Assembly (NCBI GenBank): GCA_002305075.1
Contig: DBQC01000011.1
Coordinates: 1-41,815, forward strand
Source of the DNA: Ruminococcaceae bacterium UBA1404
GTDB taxonomy: Bacteria; Bacillota; Clostridia; Oscillospirales; Ruminococcaceae
Direction of reading: 5' to 3'
DNA: 41,815 nucleotides
Shown: one piece after another, positions 31,954-39,461 of the stretch
How positions within the stretch are numbered: the stretch's first letter is position 1
How the letters are laid out: the number at the start of each line of letters is the position of its first letter
Notes under the pieces: generated by a model
Databases searched by the model: none
What the model was told of the DNA's origin: nothing
Seen by the model: only the letters and a program-made list of their open reading frames with translations
Position numbers and translations under genes: made by a program

Positions 31954-31987
31954 AAAAAGGCCCCAGGCAAGAGCCCGGGGCCTTTTT
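31954..31987. terminator. Bidirectional terminator, ion-transporter gene / S1-domain gene
   Basis: AAAAAGGCCCC and GGGGCCTTTTT pair around a 12-base loop that adds a short GG/CC helix. It lies between convergent genes. Confidence 0.92.
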
Positions 31988-31992
31988 GTCGC

Positions 31993-32925
31993 TTATTTCT
32001 CAAATACCGTTTCTACCACCCGGTCGGATTGGGGCGGCGAGTAGCGCCAGCAGCGCAGGCGGCCCTCGGTTATCCGGTAGGGCAGCGGCGAGCGTGGCGG
32101 ACAGGGTGCGTCAAAGGCGTCTACAATAATCAGTTTAACCTTCATCTTTTCGGGTATCAGGCTTTTTATGTAAACGCTGGCCTGCTGTCCGGGCCGCACG
32201 CCGGGCTTTGGCTCGGCCAAACCCGCAAGGTTGGGGCTGAGCTCCACAAAGATGCCATAGCTCTCCACCGAGCGTACAATGCCCGCCACCGTTTCGCCGG
32301 GAGAAAATTGCTCGGCGTTTTCCACCCAGCTGCCCAGCAGCTCCTTGTGGCTTAAGGTGATGCGCCCAAGGGGGTCGCGGCCACGCACCACCGCAAAGAT
32401 GTCCTGACCGGGGCAAAAGCGGTCGCTGGGGTGGGCGATGCGAGAGACCGAAATGGTGTCGATGGGAATAAGCGACACCACACCGCAACCAATATCCACA
32501 AAGCTGCCAAAGGGCTCAAGATGCGTCACCCGCGCGGGGATGATATCGCCGGGGCGCAGGGCGGACAGATAGTGGTCCTGGCAGTCCTGTTGAGCTGCCC
32601 GGCGGGAGAGCTGCACATAGTGCCGACCGTCCTTGCCGGGGCCAAATCCGGTAACCTTAAAGCAGACCGGCTTGCCCACCCGGGAGATAACCGCAATGTC
32701 CCGGGTAGACCCCTCGGCAATGCCTAAAGCCCCCTCGGTGCGGGGGATGATGCCCCGGCGACCTGCAAGGTCCACAATGAGGTTGTGGTTCGAATCGCAG
32801 AGCATGGCTCTGGCCTCGAGGATGAGACCGTCCTCCATGGCCTGCTCAAGCCCTCCCGGCTTTTCGATGTGCTGACGATTCTCAGCTGATTGTATTAAAA
32901 TGCCCTCGGGCAGGTAGCGTGGCAT
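31993..32925 (-). CDS. S1 RNA-binding domain protein (RpsA-like)
   Basis: This 310-residue protein carries about three S1/OB-fold repeats: residues about 33-103 (LILEARAMLCDSNHNLIVDL), 123-193 (GDIIPARVTHLEPFGSFVDIGCGVVSLIPID) and 203-270 (GETVAGIVRSVESYGIFVELSPNLAGL). The last two have the canonical G-x-V-x(6-8)-G-x-F-V pattern. It resembles the shortened ribosomal protein S1 homologues of Clostridia and probably binds mRNA or ribosomes. AAAGGAGGGA is about 7 bases upstream of ATG. It is monocistronic, with a leader containing inverted repeats AACGGC/GCCGTT (about 32945-32973). The last 35 residues are basic and Pro-rich and do not match S1. Confidence 0.85.
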   Translation of the reverse strand: MPRYLPEGILIQSAENRQHIEKPGGLEQAMEDGLILEARAMLCDSNHNLIVDLAGRRGIIPRTEGALGIAEGSTRDIAVISRVGKPVCFKVTGFGPGKDGRHYVQLSRRAAQQDCQDHYLSALRPGDIIPARVTHLEPFGSFVDIGCGVVSLIPIDTISVSRIAHPSDRFCPGQDIFAVVRGRDPLGRITLSHKELLGSWVENAEQFSPGETVAGIVRSVESYGIFVELSPNLAGLAEPKPGVRPGQQASVYIKSLIPEKMKVKLIIVDAFDAPCPPRSPLPYRITEGRLRCWRYSPPQSDRVVETVFEK

Positions 32926-33031
32926 GGGCTTCCCTCCTTTTGATAACGGCCCGGCTGGTGGCAGATAGCCGTTAACATATATATTCGAGGAGACAGGCCC
33001 TCATGCCTGCCCGTCAAGCCGGGACAAAATA

Positions 33032-33060
33032 TTGCCAGTCCCGCCGGGTTCTGATATAAT
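33032..33060 (+). promoter_or_regulatory. Sigma-A promoter of the DUF951-prfA-sua5-coaE run
   Basis: TTGCCA (33032-33037) and TATAAT (33055-33060), 17 bases apart, about 60 bases ahead of the DUF951 gene. Confidence 0.78.
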
Positions 33061-33119
33061 ATTTTGACTAAGCAAGAGCCAATCATCTTGGTGCATTCTA
33101 TATTAAAGGGGGATTTGGC

Positions 33120-33311
33120 GTGGATGTGCGGGTGGGCGACATACTCTCTATGCGCAAAAAGCATCCCTGCGGCGGCAACCGGTTTTTGGTGCTGCGCTCG
33201 GGGGCCGACTTTAGACTGCGCTGCGAGGGCTGCGGCCGGGAGTTTATGATTGCCCGAGTCAAGGCCGAGAAGAATATAAAGGCCATCCACCGCGAGGATA
33301 CCCACGCCTAA
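33120..33311 (+). CDS. DUF951 family protein
   Basis: The 63-residue protein belongs to a small conserved Firmicute family of unknown function. It shows VRVGDILSMRKKHPCGGNRF and CEGCGREFMI. The three cysteines (in HPCGG and CEGCG) look like a possible metal or nucleic-acid binding site. GTG 33120 follows AAAGGGGG by about 7 bases. It is the first gene ahead of prfA, 15 bases away, so it probably shares the translation-related transcript. Confidence 0.9.
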   Translation: MDVRVGDILSMRKKHPCGGNRFLVLRSGADFRLRCEGCGREFMIARVKAEKNIKAIHREDTHA

Positions 33312-33326
33312 TAAGGAGTATAAAGT

Positions 33327-34406
33327 ATGTTTGAAAAATTACACGACATAGAGCGACGCTACGAGGAGATTAACGAGCGGCTGATGAATCCCCAAGTGGT
33401 GAGCGACAACAAGCTCTACCGGGAGCTTATGCGGGAGCACAAGCAACTCTCTCCCATTGTGGAGGCCTTTCGGGCTTACGCAAAGGCCAAGGCCGAGATG
33501 GAGGAGGCCCGGGAGATGATGGACGCCGGTGGCCTAGACCGAGACTTTAGGGTTGTGGTGGAAGAGCAGTATACCGAGAGTCAGGCCGCCATGGAGCGCC
33601 TTACCGATGAGCTCAGGGTGCTGTTGCTGCCCCGAGACCCCAACGACGACCGCAATGTCATTGTGGAAATACGGGGAGGGGCCGGCGGTGAAGAAGCGGC
33701 GCTCTTTGCCGGCAGCCTGCTGCGTATGTACACCATGTATGCCGAGAGCCGCCGGTGGAAATGCGAGATGCTCAGCGCTAACCAGACCGAGCTTGGCGGC
33801 TATAAGGAGGTCAGCCTGCTCATAGAAGGCGACGGGGCCTATTCCCGCATGAAGTACGAGAGCGGCGTTCATCGGGTGCAGCGTGTGCCCGATACCGAGA
33901 GCTCGGGCCGCATCCACACCTCCACGGTGACTGTGGCCGTGCTGCCCGAGGCCGAGGAGGTGGAGCTGGAGATAAACCCCGGTGATTTGCAGATAGACAC
34001 CTATCGGGCCGGCGGGGCCGGCGGCCAGCATGTGAACAAGACCGAATCGGCCATCCGTATCACCCACCTGCCCACCGGTCTGGTGGTGGAGTGCCAGGAC
34101 GAGCGCAGCCAGCACAAAAACAAAGAGCGGGCCATGAAGATTTTGCGCTCCCGGCTTTACGACCGGATGCTCGAGGAGCAAAACGCCCAGATTGCCGCCG
34201 ACCGCCGCAGTCAGGTGGGCTCGGGCGACCGCTCGGAGCGCATTCGCACCTACAACTTTCCCCAGGGCCGGGTGAGCGACCACCGCATCAACCTGACCCT
34301 TTATAAGCTCGAGCAGGTGCTCAACGGAGACATGGACGAGCTTATCGATGCGCTGATTACCTTTTATCAGGCCGAAAAGCTCAAAGCAGGCGGCGAGGTG
34401 TCATGA
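33327..34406 (+). CDS. prfA: Peptide chain release factor 1
   Basis: RF1 ends translation at UAA and UAG. The 359-residue chain has the codon-recognition P-x-T tripeptide in RVPDTESSGRIHTS and the catalytic GGQ in RAGGAGGQHVNKTESAIR. It also has the RF1-specific C-terminal block RIRTYNFPQGRVSDHRI. The N-terminal helical domain is full length. AAGGAG is upstream of ATG. Its last four bases overlap the sua5 start (ATGA). The prmC methyltransferase that commonly follows prfA is not here. Confidence 0.97.
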   Translation: MFEKLHDIERRYEEINERLMNPQVVSDNKLYRELMREHKQLSPIVEAFRAYAKAKAEMEEAREMMDAGGLDRDFRVVVEEQYTESQAAMERLTDELRVLLLPRDPNDDRNVIVEIRGGAGGEEAALFAGSLLRMYTMYAESRRWKCEMLSANQTELGGYKEVSLLIEGDGAYSRMKYESGVHRVQRVPDTESSGRIHTSTVTVAVLPEAEEVELEINPGDLQIDTYRAGGAGGQHVNKTESAIRITHLPTGLVVECQDERSQHKNKERAMKILRSRLYDRMLEEQNAQIAADRRSQVGSGDRSERIRTYNFPQGRVSDHRINLTLYKLEQVLNGDMDELIDALITFYQAEKLKAGGEVS

Positions 34407-35464
34407 ACACACTGCTGCTAAAAGATACCCCTGCCGACACAGCGCAGGCCGGAGCCATCATTCGGGACGGCGGGCTTGTGGCTTTGCCCACCGAGACGGT
34501 CTACGGCCTTGGGGCCAATGCCCTTAATGCCGAGGCGGTGGCCCGCATCTTTGCGGTTAAGGGCCGCCCGGCCGACAATCCTCTTATTGTGCACATCGCC
34601 CATGTTAAGGATATCACCCCCGCCATCGCCAAGATGGATCATCGGGCGCATCAGCTGGCCGATGCCTTTTGGCCGGGGCCGCTGACCCTTGTGCTTCCCC
34701 GGGGCGACGCCCTGCCCGACATCACCACCGCCGGGCTTGACTCGGTGGGGGTGCGCATGCCGGCCCATCCGGCTGCGCTGGCCGTCATCCGGGCGGCGGG
34801 AGTGCCGGTGGCCGCTCCCTCGGCCAACCGGTCGGGCACGCCTTCGCCCACCTCGGCCCAACACTGTATTGAGGACCTATGGGGCCGGGTGGATGCCATT
34901 TTAGACGGCGGCGACTGCGCGGTGGGCATCGAATCCACCGTGCTCTCTCTGCTGGATGCGCAGCCGGTGGTGCTGCGTCCCGGGGCGGTCACCGCCGAGG
35001 CCATCCGCTGGGTGCTGGGCAGCCCGGTGTCCATAAGCCCGGGCGTTCTCGCCCCTGTGAGCGGCGAGGCGCAGACGGTCTCCCCCGGGGTAAAATACCG
35101 CCATTATGCCCCCGGTGTGCCCCTGACGTTGGTGCGGGGCGATCGAGAGGCCTTTGCCCACTATGTAAACAGCCTGCCTGCGGGCAGCGGTGCGCTGGTG
35201 TTCGAGGGGGAGACCGAGGACCTGTCGGTGCCCGCCTTGACCTACGGGCGATGCGACGACCCCGAAAGTCAGGCCGAGCGGCTGTTTGATGCGCTGCGCC
35301 GGCTGGACAGTCTGGGGGTGAGTCGGGTTTATGCCCGGGCTCCCCAGAGCGAGGGGTTGGGCCTTGGCATTTACAACAGGCTGCTGCGGGCAGCCAGCTT
35401 TGAGGTGATCGATCTTGCGAAAAATCAAGGTGGTGGGCCTGACCGGCCAGACCGGTGCGGGTAA
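34403..35464 (+). CDS. sua5: Threonylcarbamoyl-AMP synthase, Sua5 type
   Basis: It makes threonylcarbamoyl-AMP from threonine, bicarbonate and ATP for t6A37 in ANN-decoding tRNAs. The YrdC catalytic domain (about 1-205) shows LPTETVYGLGANA, VKGRPADNPLIVHIA, FWPGPLTLVLPR, GVRMPAHPAAL, APSANRSGTPSPT and IESTVL. The chain then continues with a linker SPGVKYRHYAPGVPLTL and a C-terminal Sua5 domain (about 230-340), so it is the long 353-residue Sua5 form. It overlaps prfA by four bases and coaE by 50. Confidence 0.96.
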   Translation: MNTLLLKDTPADTAQAGAIIRDGGLVALPTETVYGLGANALNAEAVARIFAVKGRPADNPLIVHIAHVKDITPAIAKMDHRAHQLADAFWPGPLTLVLPRGDALPDITTAGLDSVGVRMPAHPAALAVIRAAGVPVAAPSANRSGTPSPTSAQHCIEDLWGRVDAILDGGDCAVGIESTVLSLLDAQPVVLRPGAVTAEAIRWVLGSPVSISPGVLAPVSGEAQTVSPGVKYRHYAPGVPLTLVRGDREAFAHYVNSLPAGSGALVFEGETEDLSVPALTYGRCDDPESQAERLFDALRRLDSLGVSRVYARAPQSEGLGLGIYNRLLRAASFEVIDLAKNQGGGPDRPDRCG

Positions 35465-36035
35465 GACCCGGGTGGCCGAGCTGCTGCGGCAGACCGGAAT
35501 TCCCGTGATTGACGCCGACGAGGTAAGCCGGTTTGTGGTCGAGAAAAATCAGATGCTGGTGGCGGAGCTCGCTCTGGCTTTTGGGGTGGGCATTTTGGAT
35601 GTCGACGGCAAGCTGGTGCGCAAAAAGCTCGGTCGCATCGTCTTTGGCGACAAGGAGAAGCTCGATATGCTGGGCAGCATCATTTACCCCTACATCCGGG
35701 CAGAGGTAGACAGCCGGGTTGCGGCTCTTCAGGCGGCAGGGGAGACCATGGTGGTGCTGGACGCTCCCACCCTCTTTGAAAGCGGTGCCCATAAAACCTG
35801 CGATGCGGTCGTGGTGGTGATTGCCCCCCTCGATTTGCGGCTTAACCGCATTATCATCCGCGACCGACTCACCGACGAGGAGGCTCGTAATCGCATACGC
35901 AGCCAGCACGATGACGAGTTCTACACCCAAAGGGCCGACTATATCCTTGAGAATGACGGCAGCGAAGCCGAGCTTGAGCAAAAGGCCTACGCTCTTGCGG
36001 CATCGCTCAGGGCGCTGGCCGGGGAGGTGGGCTGA
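35415..36035 (+). CDS. coaE: Dephospho-CoA kinase
   Basis: It phosphorylates the 3'-hydroxyl of dephospho-CoA, the last step of coenzyme A synthesis. The 206-residue chain has P-loop GLTGQTGAGKT, IDADEVSRFVV, the substrate region GSIIYPYIRAEV, VVLDAPTLFESG and the lid RDRLTDEEARNRIRSQ. The start is TTG 35415 inside the sua5 end, with GAGGTGAT about 6 bases upstream, giving LRKIKVVGLTG. A later GTG would remove part of the first strand. The 50-base overlap suggests coupled translation. Confidence 0.94.
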   Translation: MRKIKVVGLTGQTGAGKTRVAELLRQTGIPVIDADEVSRFVVEKNQMLVAELALAFGVGILDVDGKLVRKKLGRIVFGDKEKLDMLGSIIYPYIRAEVDSRVAALQAAGETMVVLDAPTLFESGAHKTCDAVVVVIAPLDLRLNRIIIRDRLTDEEARNRIRSQHDDEFYTQRADYILENDGSEAELEQKAYALAASLRALAGEVG

Positions 36036-36061
36036 TGAAAACGGCTGGGTGGAGCGGGTGA
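36035..36061 (+). CDS. Possible eight-codon minicistron linking coaE to the transglycosylase
   Basis: ATG 36035 overlaps the coaE stop as TGATG and has GGGGAGGT 6-7 bases upstream, the best initiation signal here. It opens an 8-codon frame (MKTAGWSG) that ends TGA at 36059-36061, overlapping GTG 36058 of the transglycosylase as GTGA. It may be a coupling device, or the true start of the transglycosylase displaced by a frameshift. Confidence 0.4.
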   Translation: MKTAGWSG

Positions 36062-36651
36062 ACAGGCTGTGGTACAGTGGGCGCATAGGCCCCATATTCC
36101 GGTTGATCCTGGCTTTGCTGGGAATAGTTCTTCTGTGGGGGGCCATCTGGATTTACTATCGGGCGGGCTACCCCGATACCTACCGGGAGCATGTCATCCG
36201 CTACGCCGGGGAAAATCAGCTTCCTCCGGCACTGGTTTACGGCGTCATCCACACCGAGAGCCGTATGCGGCCTAGCGCTGTGTCCCACGCCGGAGCCAGA
36301 GGCCTGATGCAGATCACCGAGGATGCCTACGAATGGGCCAAAATGCGCATGGGCGGGGACGACACCCATTATGACGATCTGTTTGACCCCGCAACCAACA
36401 TCCGCTATGGCAGCTACATTTTGCGGCTGCTTTTGGATCGCTTTGGCGACCTCGCCACCGCCCTTTGCGCCTACCACGCCGGGGCTGGCAATGTGGAGAG
36501 CTGGCTAAAGCGGCCCGAATATTCGTCCGACGGCTGCAAGGTGGACAAAATTCCCTACCGGGACACCCACTGGTATGTAGACCGGGTGCTGCGGGCCGAA
36601 AAAATATATGGGCGGCTTTACGCCCGCCAAGGAGGATTTACCAATGGCTGA
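36058..36651 (+). CDS. Lytic transglycosylase, Slt/GH23 type, membrane-anchored
   Basis: It cleaves the glycan strands of peptidoglycan outside the membrane. The chain of about 197 residues has an N-terminal signal anchor (FRLILALLGIVLLWGAIWIYY). The Slt domain follows with the catalytic glutamate in VYGVIHTESRMRPSAVS, then HAGARGLMQIT, the NIRYGSYIL block and ALCAYHAGAGNVESWL. The start is unclear. GTG 36058 keeps the anchor but has only GGAG three bases away, and GTG 36049 is an alternative. A better ATG at 36035 is in another frame. It ends 8 bases inside the next gene. Confidence 0.9.
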   Translation: MNRLWYSGRIGPIFRLILALLGIVLLWGAIWIYYRAGYPDTYREHVIRYAGENQLPPALVYGVIHTESRMRPSAVSHAGARGLMQITEDAYEWAKMRMGGDDTHYDDLFDPATNIRYGSYILRLLLDRFGDLATALCAYHAGAGNVESWLKRPEYSSDGCKVDKIPYRDTHWYVDRVLRAEKIYGRLYARQGGFTNG

Positions 36652-38041
36652 AAAAACACAGGCCGAGCTGCTTAAAGAAAAGCTGCTTTATAAACCTACA
36701 AGCACCGGCGACGGCATGACCGACGCCGATTTCGACGCCGCCGAGCGCTTTGCCGAAGGGTACAGAGCTTTTTTGGACGCCGCCAAAACCGAGCGCGAGG
36801 CCGTGGACTACACCATCAAACTGCTTGATAAGGCCGGCTATCACCCCTTTGAGCAAGGGCGTGCCTACGCCGCCGGCGACAAGCTTTATTGCAATGTGCG
36901 GGGCCGGGCACTCATTATGGTCACCATGGGCACAAAGCCACTCAGCGAGGGCGTGCACATTGTGGCCAGCCACATCGACTCTCCCCGCATCGATCTCAAG
37001 CAACGCCCCCTCTATGAGGAGGGTCAGTTGGCCTTCTTTAAAACCCACTACTATGGGGGCATCAAAAAATACCAGTGGACGGCCATTCCTTTGGCCCTCC
37101 ATGGCGTGGTGATTAAAAAGGACGGCAGCACCCTTAAGGTTTCCATCGGCGAAAAGGACACCGACCCGGTGTTCACCATCACCGATTTGTTGCCCCATCT
37201 TAGCAAGGATCAAATGGACCGCAAACTGCGCGACGGCATCCGGGGCGAGGAGCTCAACATCCTTGTGGGCAGCCGCCCCTTTAAGGATGACAAGGCCAGC
37301 GAGCGGGTCAAACTGCGCATCGCCCAAATTCTCTATGAGAAGTATGATTTGGTGGAGGCCGACTTCCTCTCGGCCGAGCTGATGCTGGTGCCGGCCTTTA
37401 AGGCCCGGGATGTGGGACTGGACGCCAGCATGTTGGGCGCCTACGGTCAGGACGACAGGGTGTGCGCCTACACCTCGCTGATGGCCGAAATCGAGGCAAA
37501 AAACCCCACCTATACCACGGTTACCGTCTTTGCCGACAAGGAGGAGGTGGGCTCGGACGGCAACACCGGTCTCCATTCGGAGTTTATGCGCTACTTCCTG
37601 GCCGACTTAGCTGCCCCCCATGGCGTGCCGGTGCACCGGTTGCTTCAGAACAGCCGCTGCCTCTCGGCCGATGTGAGCAATGCGGTTGATCCCACCTTCC
37701 CCGAGGTGGCCGAAAAGAACAACTCGGCCTACCTGGGCTACGGTGTGGCGGTGATGAAGTATTCGGGCGTGGGTGGCAAGGGGGGCACCAACGATGCCTC
37801 GGCCGAGTTTATGGGCTATGTGCGCCGCCTGTTCGACGAGGCCGGTGTGCTCTGGCAGACCTGCGAGCTGGGCAAGGTCGACCAGGGCGGCGGCGGTACG
37901 GTGGCTAAGTTTGTGGCCAATATCGGCGTCGAGGTTATCGATGTGGGTGTGCCGGTGCTGAGTATGCATTCTCCCTTCGAGATTACCTCCAAGGCCGACA
38001 TCTATCAGGCCTACCGGGCTTTTAGGGCTTTTTATCAGTAG
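36644..38041 (+). CDS. M18 family aminopeptidase
   Basis: This zinc aminopeptidase has 465 residues. Metal-ligand and active-site blocks are visible: HIVASHIDSPRIDLKQRPL (first His/Asp), GAYGQDDRVCAYTSL, VFADKEEVGSDGNTG (Glu-Glu pair) and LSMHSPFEI with the late histidine; SADVSNAVDP is also typical. Specificity in the family is for acidic or neutral N-terminal residues, acting in the cytosol. ATG 36644 has AAGGAGG about 7 bases upstream and begins inside the transglycosylase end. A terminator follows. Confidence 0.94.
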   Translation: MAEKTQAELLKEKLLYKPTSTGDGMTDADFDAAERFAEGYRAFLDAAKTEREAVDYTIKLLDKAGYHPFEQGRAYAAGDKLYCNVRGRALIMVTMGTKPLSEGVHIVASHIDSPRIDLKQRPLYEEGQLAFFKTHYYGGIKKYQWTAIPLALHGVVIKKDGSTLKVSIGEKDTDPVFTITDLLPHLSKDQMDRKLRDGIRGEELNILVGSRPFKDDKASERVKLRIAQILYEKYDLVEADFLSAELMLVPAFKARDVGLDASMLGAYGQDDRVCAYTSLMAEIEAKNPTYTTVTVFADKEEVGSDGNTGLHSEFMRYFLADLAAPHGVPVHRLLQNSRCLSADVSNAVDPTFPEVAEKNNSAYLGYGVAVMKYSGVGGKGGTNDASAEFMGYVRRLFDEAGVLWQTCELGKVDQGGGGTVAKFVANIGVEVIDVGVPVLSMHSPFEITSKADIYQAYRAFRAFYQ

Positions 38042-38072
38042 CCGGCCCGATCCAAAGCTGTTTATGCCTTAA

Positions 38073-38102
38073 AAAGCGCTCTCCCAAGCGGGAGAGCGCT
38101 TT
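38073..38102. terminator. Bidirectional terminator, M18 peptidase / LysO
   Basis: AGCGCTCTCCC and GGGAGAGCGCT pair fully around AAGC, flanked by AAAA and TT, between convergent genes. Confidence 0.88.
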
Positions 38103-38161
38103 GATGTTGCGAGGCAGGGGGTGTCCGGGACGACCGGTCCCTTTGCGATCCGCCGCACTCT

Positions 38162-38749
38162 TTATCCTAGCGTATAAAGCAGCTCCACCAGCACCGGCGC
38201 CGAGGCGGTGAGCGCAAAGCCCGTGATGGCGGCTGCCACCGCTGCCCGGCTGCCCGCCACCCGGGTGATAAGGGGTAGCGCCGTGTCCATGGCCGTAGCT
38301 CCTGCCGGCGCAATGGCTTCAAAGGGCCCTAAGTACCGGGCCAGCGCCGGAATGAGCACAAAGGCCGCCACCTCCCGGCTAAATCCTGCCGCAAAGCAGA
38401 GCGCTGCGTCTTCGGCCGGGCCAAGGCGCCCCACAATGGCTGCCGGCAATGAGTACCACCCAAACCCCGCCGAGGCTGCCAGCCCCACATTGAGCTCGGC
38501 TCCCACCAGCAGCCCCGCAGCCCCGCCACACAGAATGGAGGATAGTGCAATCATCACCGGCAGCAGCAAGATCCGCACCCCCATGCTGCGCAGCGCCTCT
38601 CTTAGCGTGCCCTCGGCCCCGATAACAGCCCCAGATGCCAGCGCCATCACACACAGAGCGGGAAAAACCAGCAGAGCCACCCCGGCTTCCACCCGCCCTC
38701 CGCCCAGCAGCCATCCCAGCCCAAGGCTTAACAGACAAATCAGGCTCAC
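38162..38749 (-). CDS. lysO: LysO-family exporter, C-terminal half as a separate protein
   Basis: This 195-residue hydrophobic protein matches the C-terminal Lys_export part of lysine exporter LysO/YbjE. It has several helices with GLLVGAELNVGLAASAGFGWYSLPAAIV, FAAGFSREVAAFVLIPALARYLG and APAGATAMDTALPLITRVAG. The open frame extends upstream, but the true start is GTG 38749: it overlaps the stop of the N-terminal partner in GTGA, and the protein then begins at its first helix. The two halves together equal the single-chain E. coli protein in length. Confidence 0.88.
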   Translation of the reverse strand: MSLICLLSLGLGWLLGGGRVEAGVALLVFPALCVMALASGAVIGAEGTLREALRSMGVRILLLPVMIALSSILCGGAAGLLVGAELNVGLAASAGFGWYSLPAAIVGRLGPAEDAALCFAAGFSREVAAFVLIPALARYLGPFEAIAPAGATAMDTALPLITRVAGSRAAVAAAITGFALTASAPVLVELLYTLG

Positions 38750-39021
38750 AGTGGCTCGCCCCCATGCAGGTATTTGCGGTAGAGCCGGGCAGCCACCACC
38801 GACCCCGCCACCGATGCCAGCCCTACCACCGTTCCCGCCAGGTAGACCGCCCCTGCGCTTTGTTGGGCGGCCATCCCCCGCAGCGCTGTCCCCATGGAAA
38901 AGAGCAGCAGGGCCACCGCACCGCCCTGTGCCCACCGCCAGAACCCAATCAGCCTAGGTTTTAACCGCCCGATCACCAGCCCTAGGCCCATAAGCAGAAG
39001 CACCCACAGCGACCAACCCAT
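38746..39021 (-). CDS. LysO-family exporter, N-terminal half as a separate protein
   Basis: The 91-residue protein has three hydrophobic helices (WVLLLMGLGLVIGRL, GGAVALLLFSMGTALRG, AVYLAGTVVGLASVAGSVVAARLY) and matches the N-terminal DUF340 part of LysO. Start is ATG 39021 with AAAGGGGG about 9 bases upstream; the longer open frame has no such signal. It is coupled to the C-terminal half by a four-base overlap. Lysine (or a toxic analogue) export is inferred from the family. Confidence 0.85.
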   Translation of the reverse strand: MGWSLWVLLLMGLGLVIGRLKPRLIGFWRWAQGGAVALLLFSMGTALRGMAAQQSAGAVYLAGTVVGLASVAGSVVAARLYRKYLHGGEPL

Positions 39022-39282
39022 GAGACTGCACCCCCTTTGCCCCATACTATTCGCCCCTGCGGGCAGGGGTGCATGGGTAAAACAGCGCAAAAGGCCACAA
39101 AGTCGTATAAAAAGGGTGCGAAACAGGCGCAAATGCCGTCAAATGTGCAAAATGCTCATCCGGCGGCGGACAGGCACAAAAAAAGCCCGCATAGCCCAAA
39201 AGGAACCGGACCATACTGGCAGATGTGATGGAATTATTTAACTAAAATTCGTGGTTTGGACACAAAAAGGGCCGATAAGTTC
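39022..39282. other. Divergent intergenic region, lysO to rpoB
   Basis: No gene is supported. It contains a GC hairpin CCCCTGC-GG-GCAGGGG (39055-39070) without a T-run, in what would be the lysO leader. I looked for a lysine riboswitch and saw none. A weak minus-strand promoter (TTGCGC, 16 bases, TTATAC, near 39110-39140) is possible. Confidence 0.45.
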
Positions 39283-39311
39283 TTGACACGGCCTTCTAAG
39301 TAGCGTATACT
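39283..39311 (+). promoter_or_regulatory. Sigma-A promoter of rpoB
   Basis: Consensus TTGACA (39283-39288), 17 bases, TATACT (39306-39311). It gives a leader of about 145 bases with a GGGCA-GTT-TGCCC hairpin. rpoB here does not directly follow rplL. Confidence 0.88.
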
Positions 39312-39461
39312 ATTGTAATGTATCATCATGGGGCAGTTTGCCCATAACACAATTATCCTATCATAGTTTGCCTTAAAATGCAACCCTGAGAGCAAATAAT
39401 TTTCGACTGCACCCGTGGACCTATCAAGACGCACAACGATGAATGGAGTGAGCAAAAGCCT

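Noticed and set aside
39022..39240. Lysine riboswitch ahead of lysO
   Set aside because: I could not find the conserved lysine riboswitch core or its set of helices on the minus strand.
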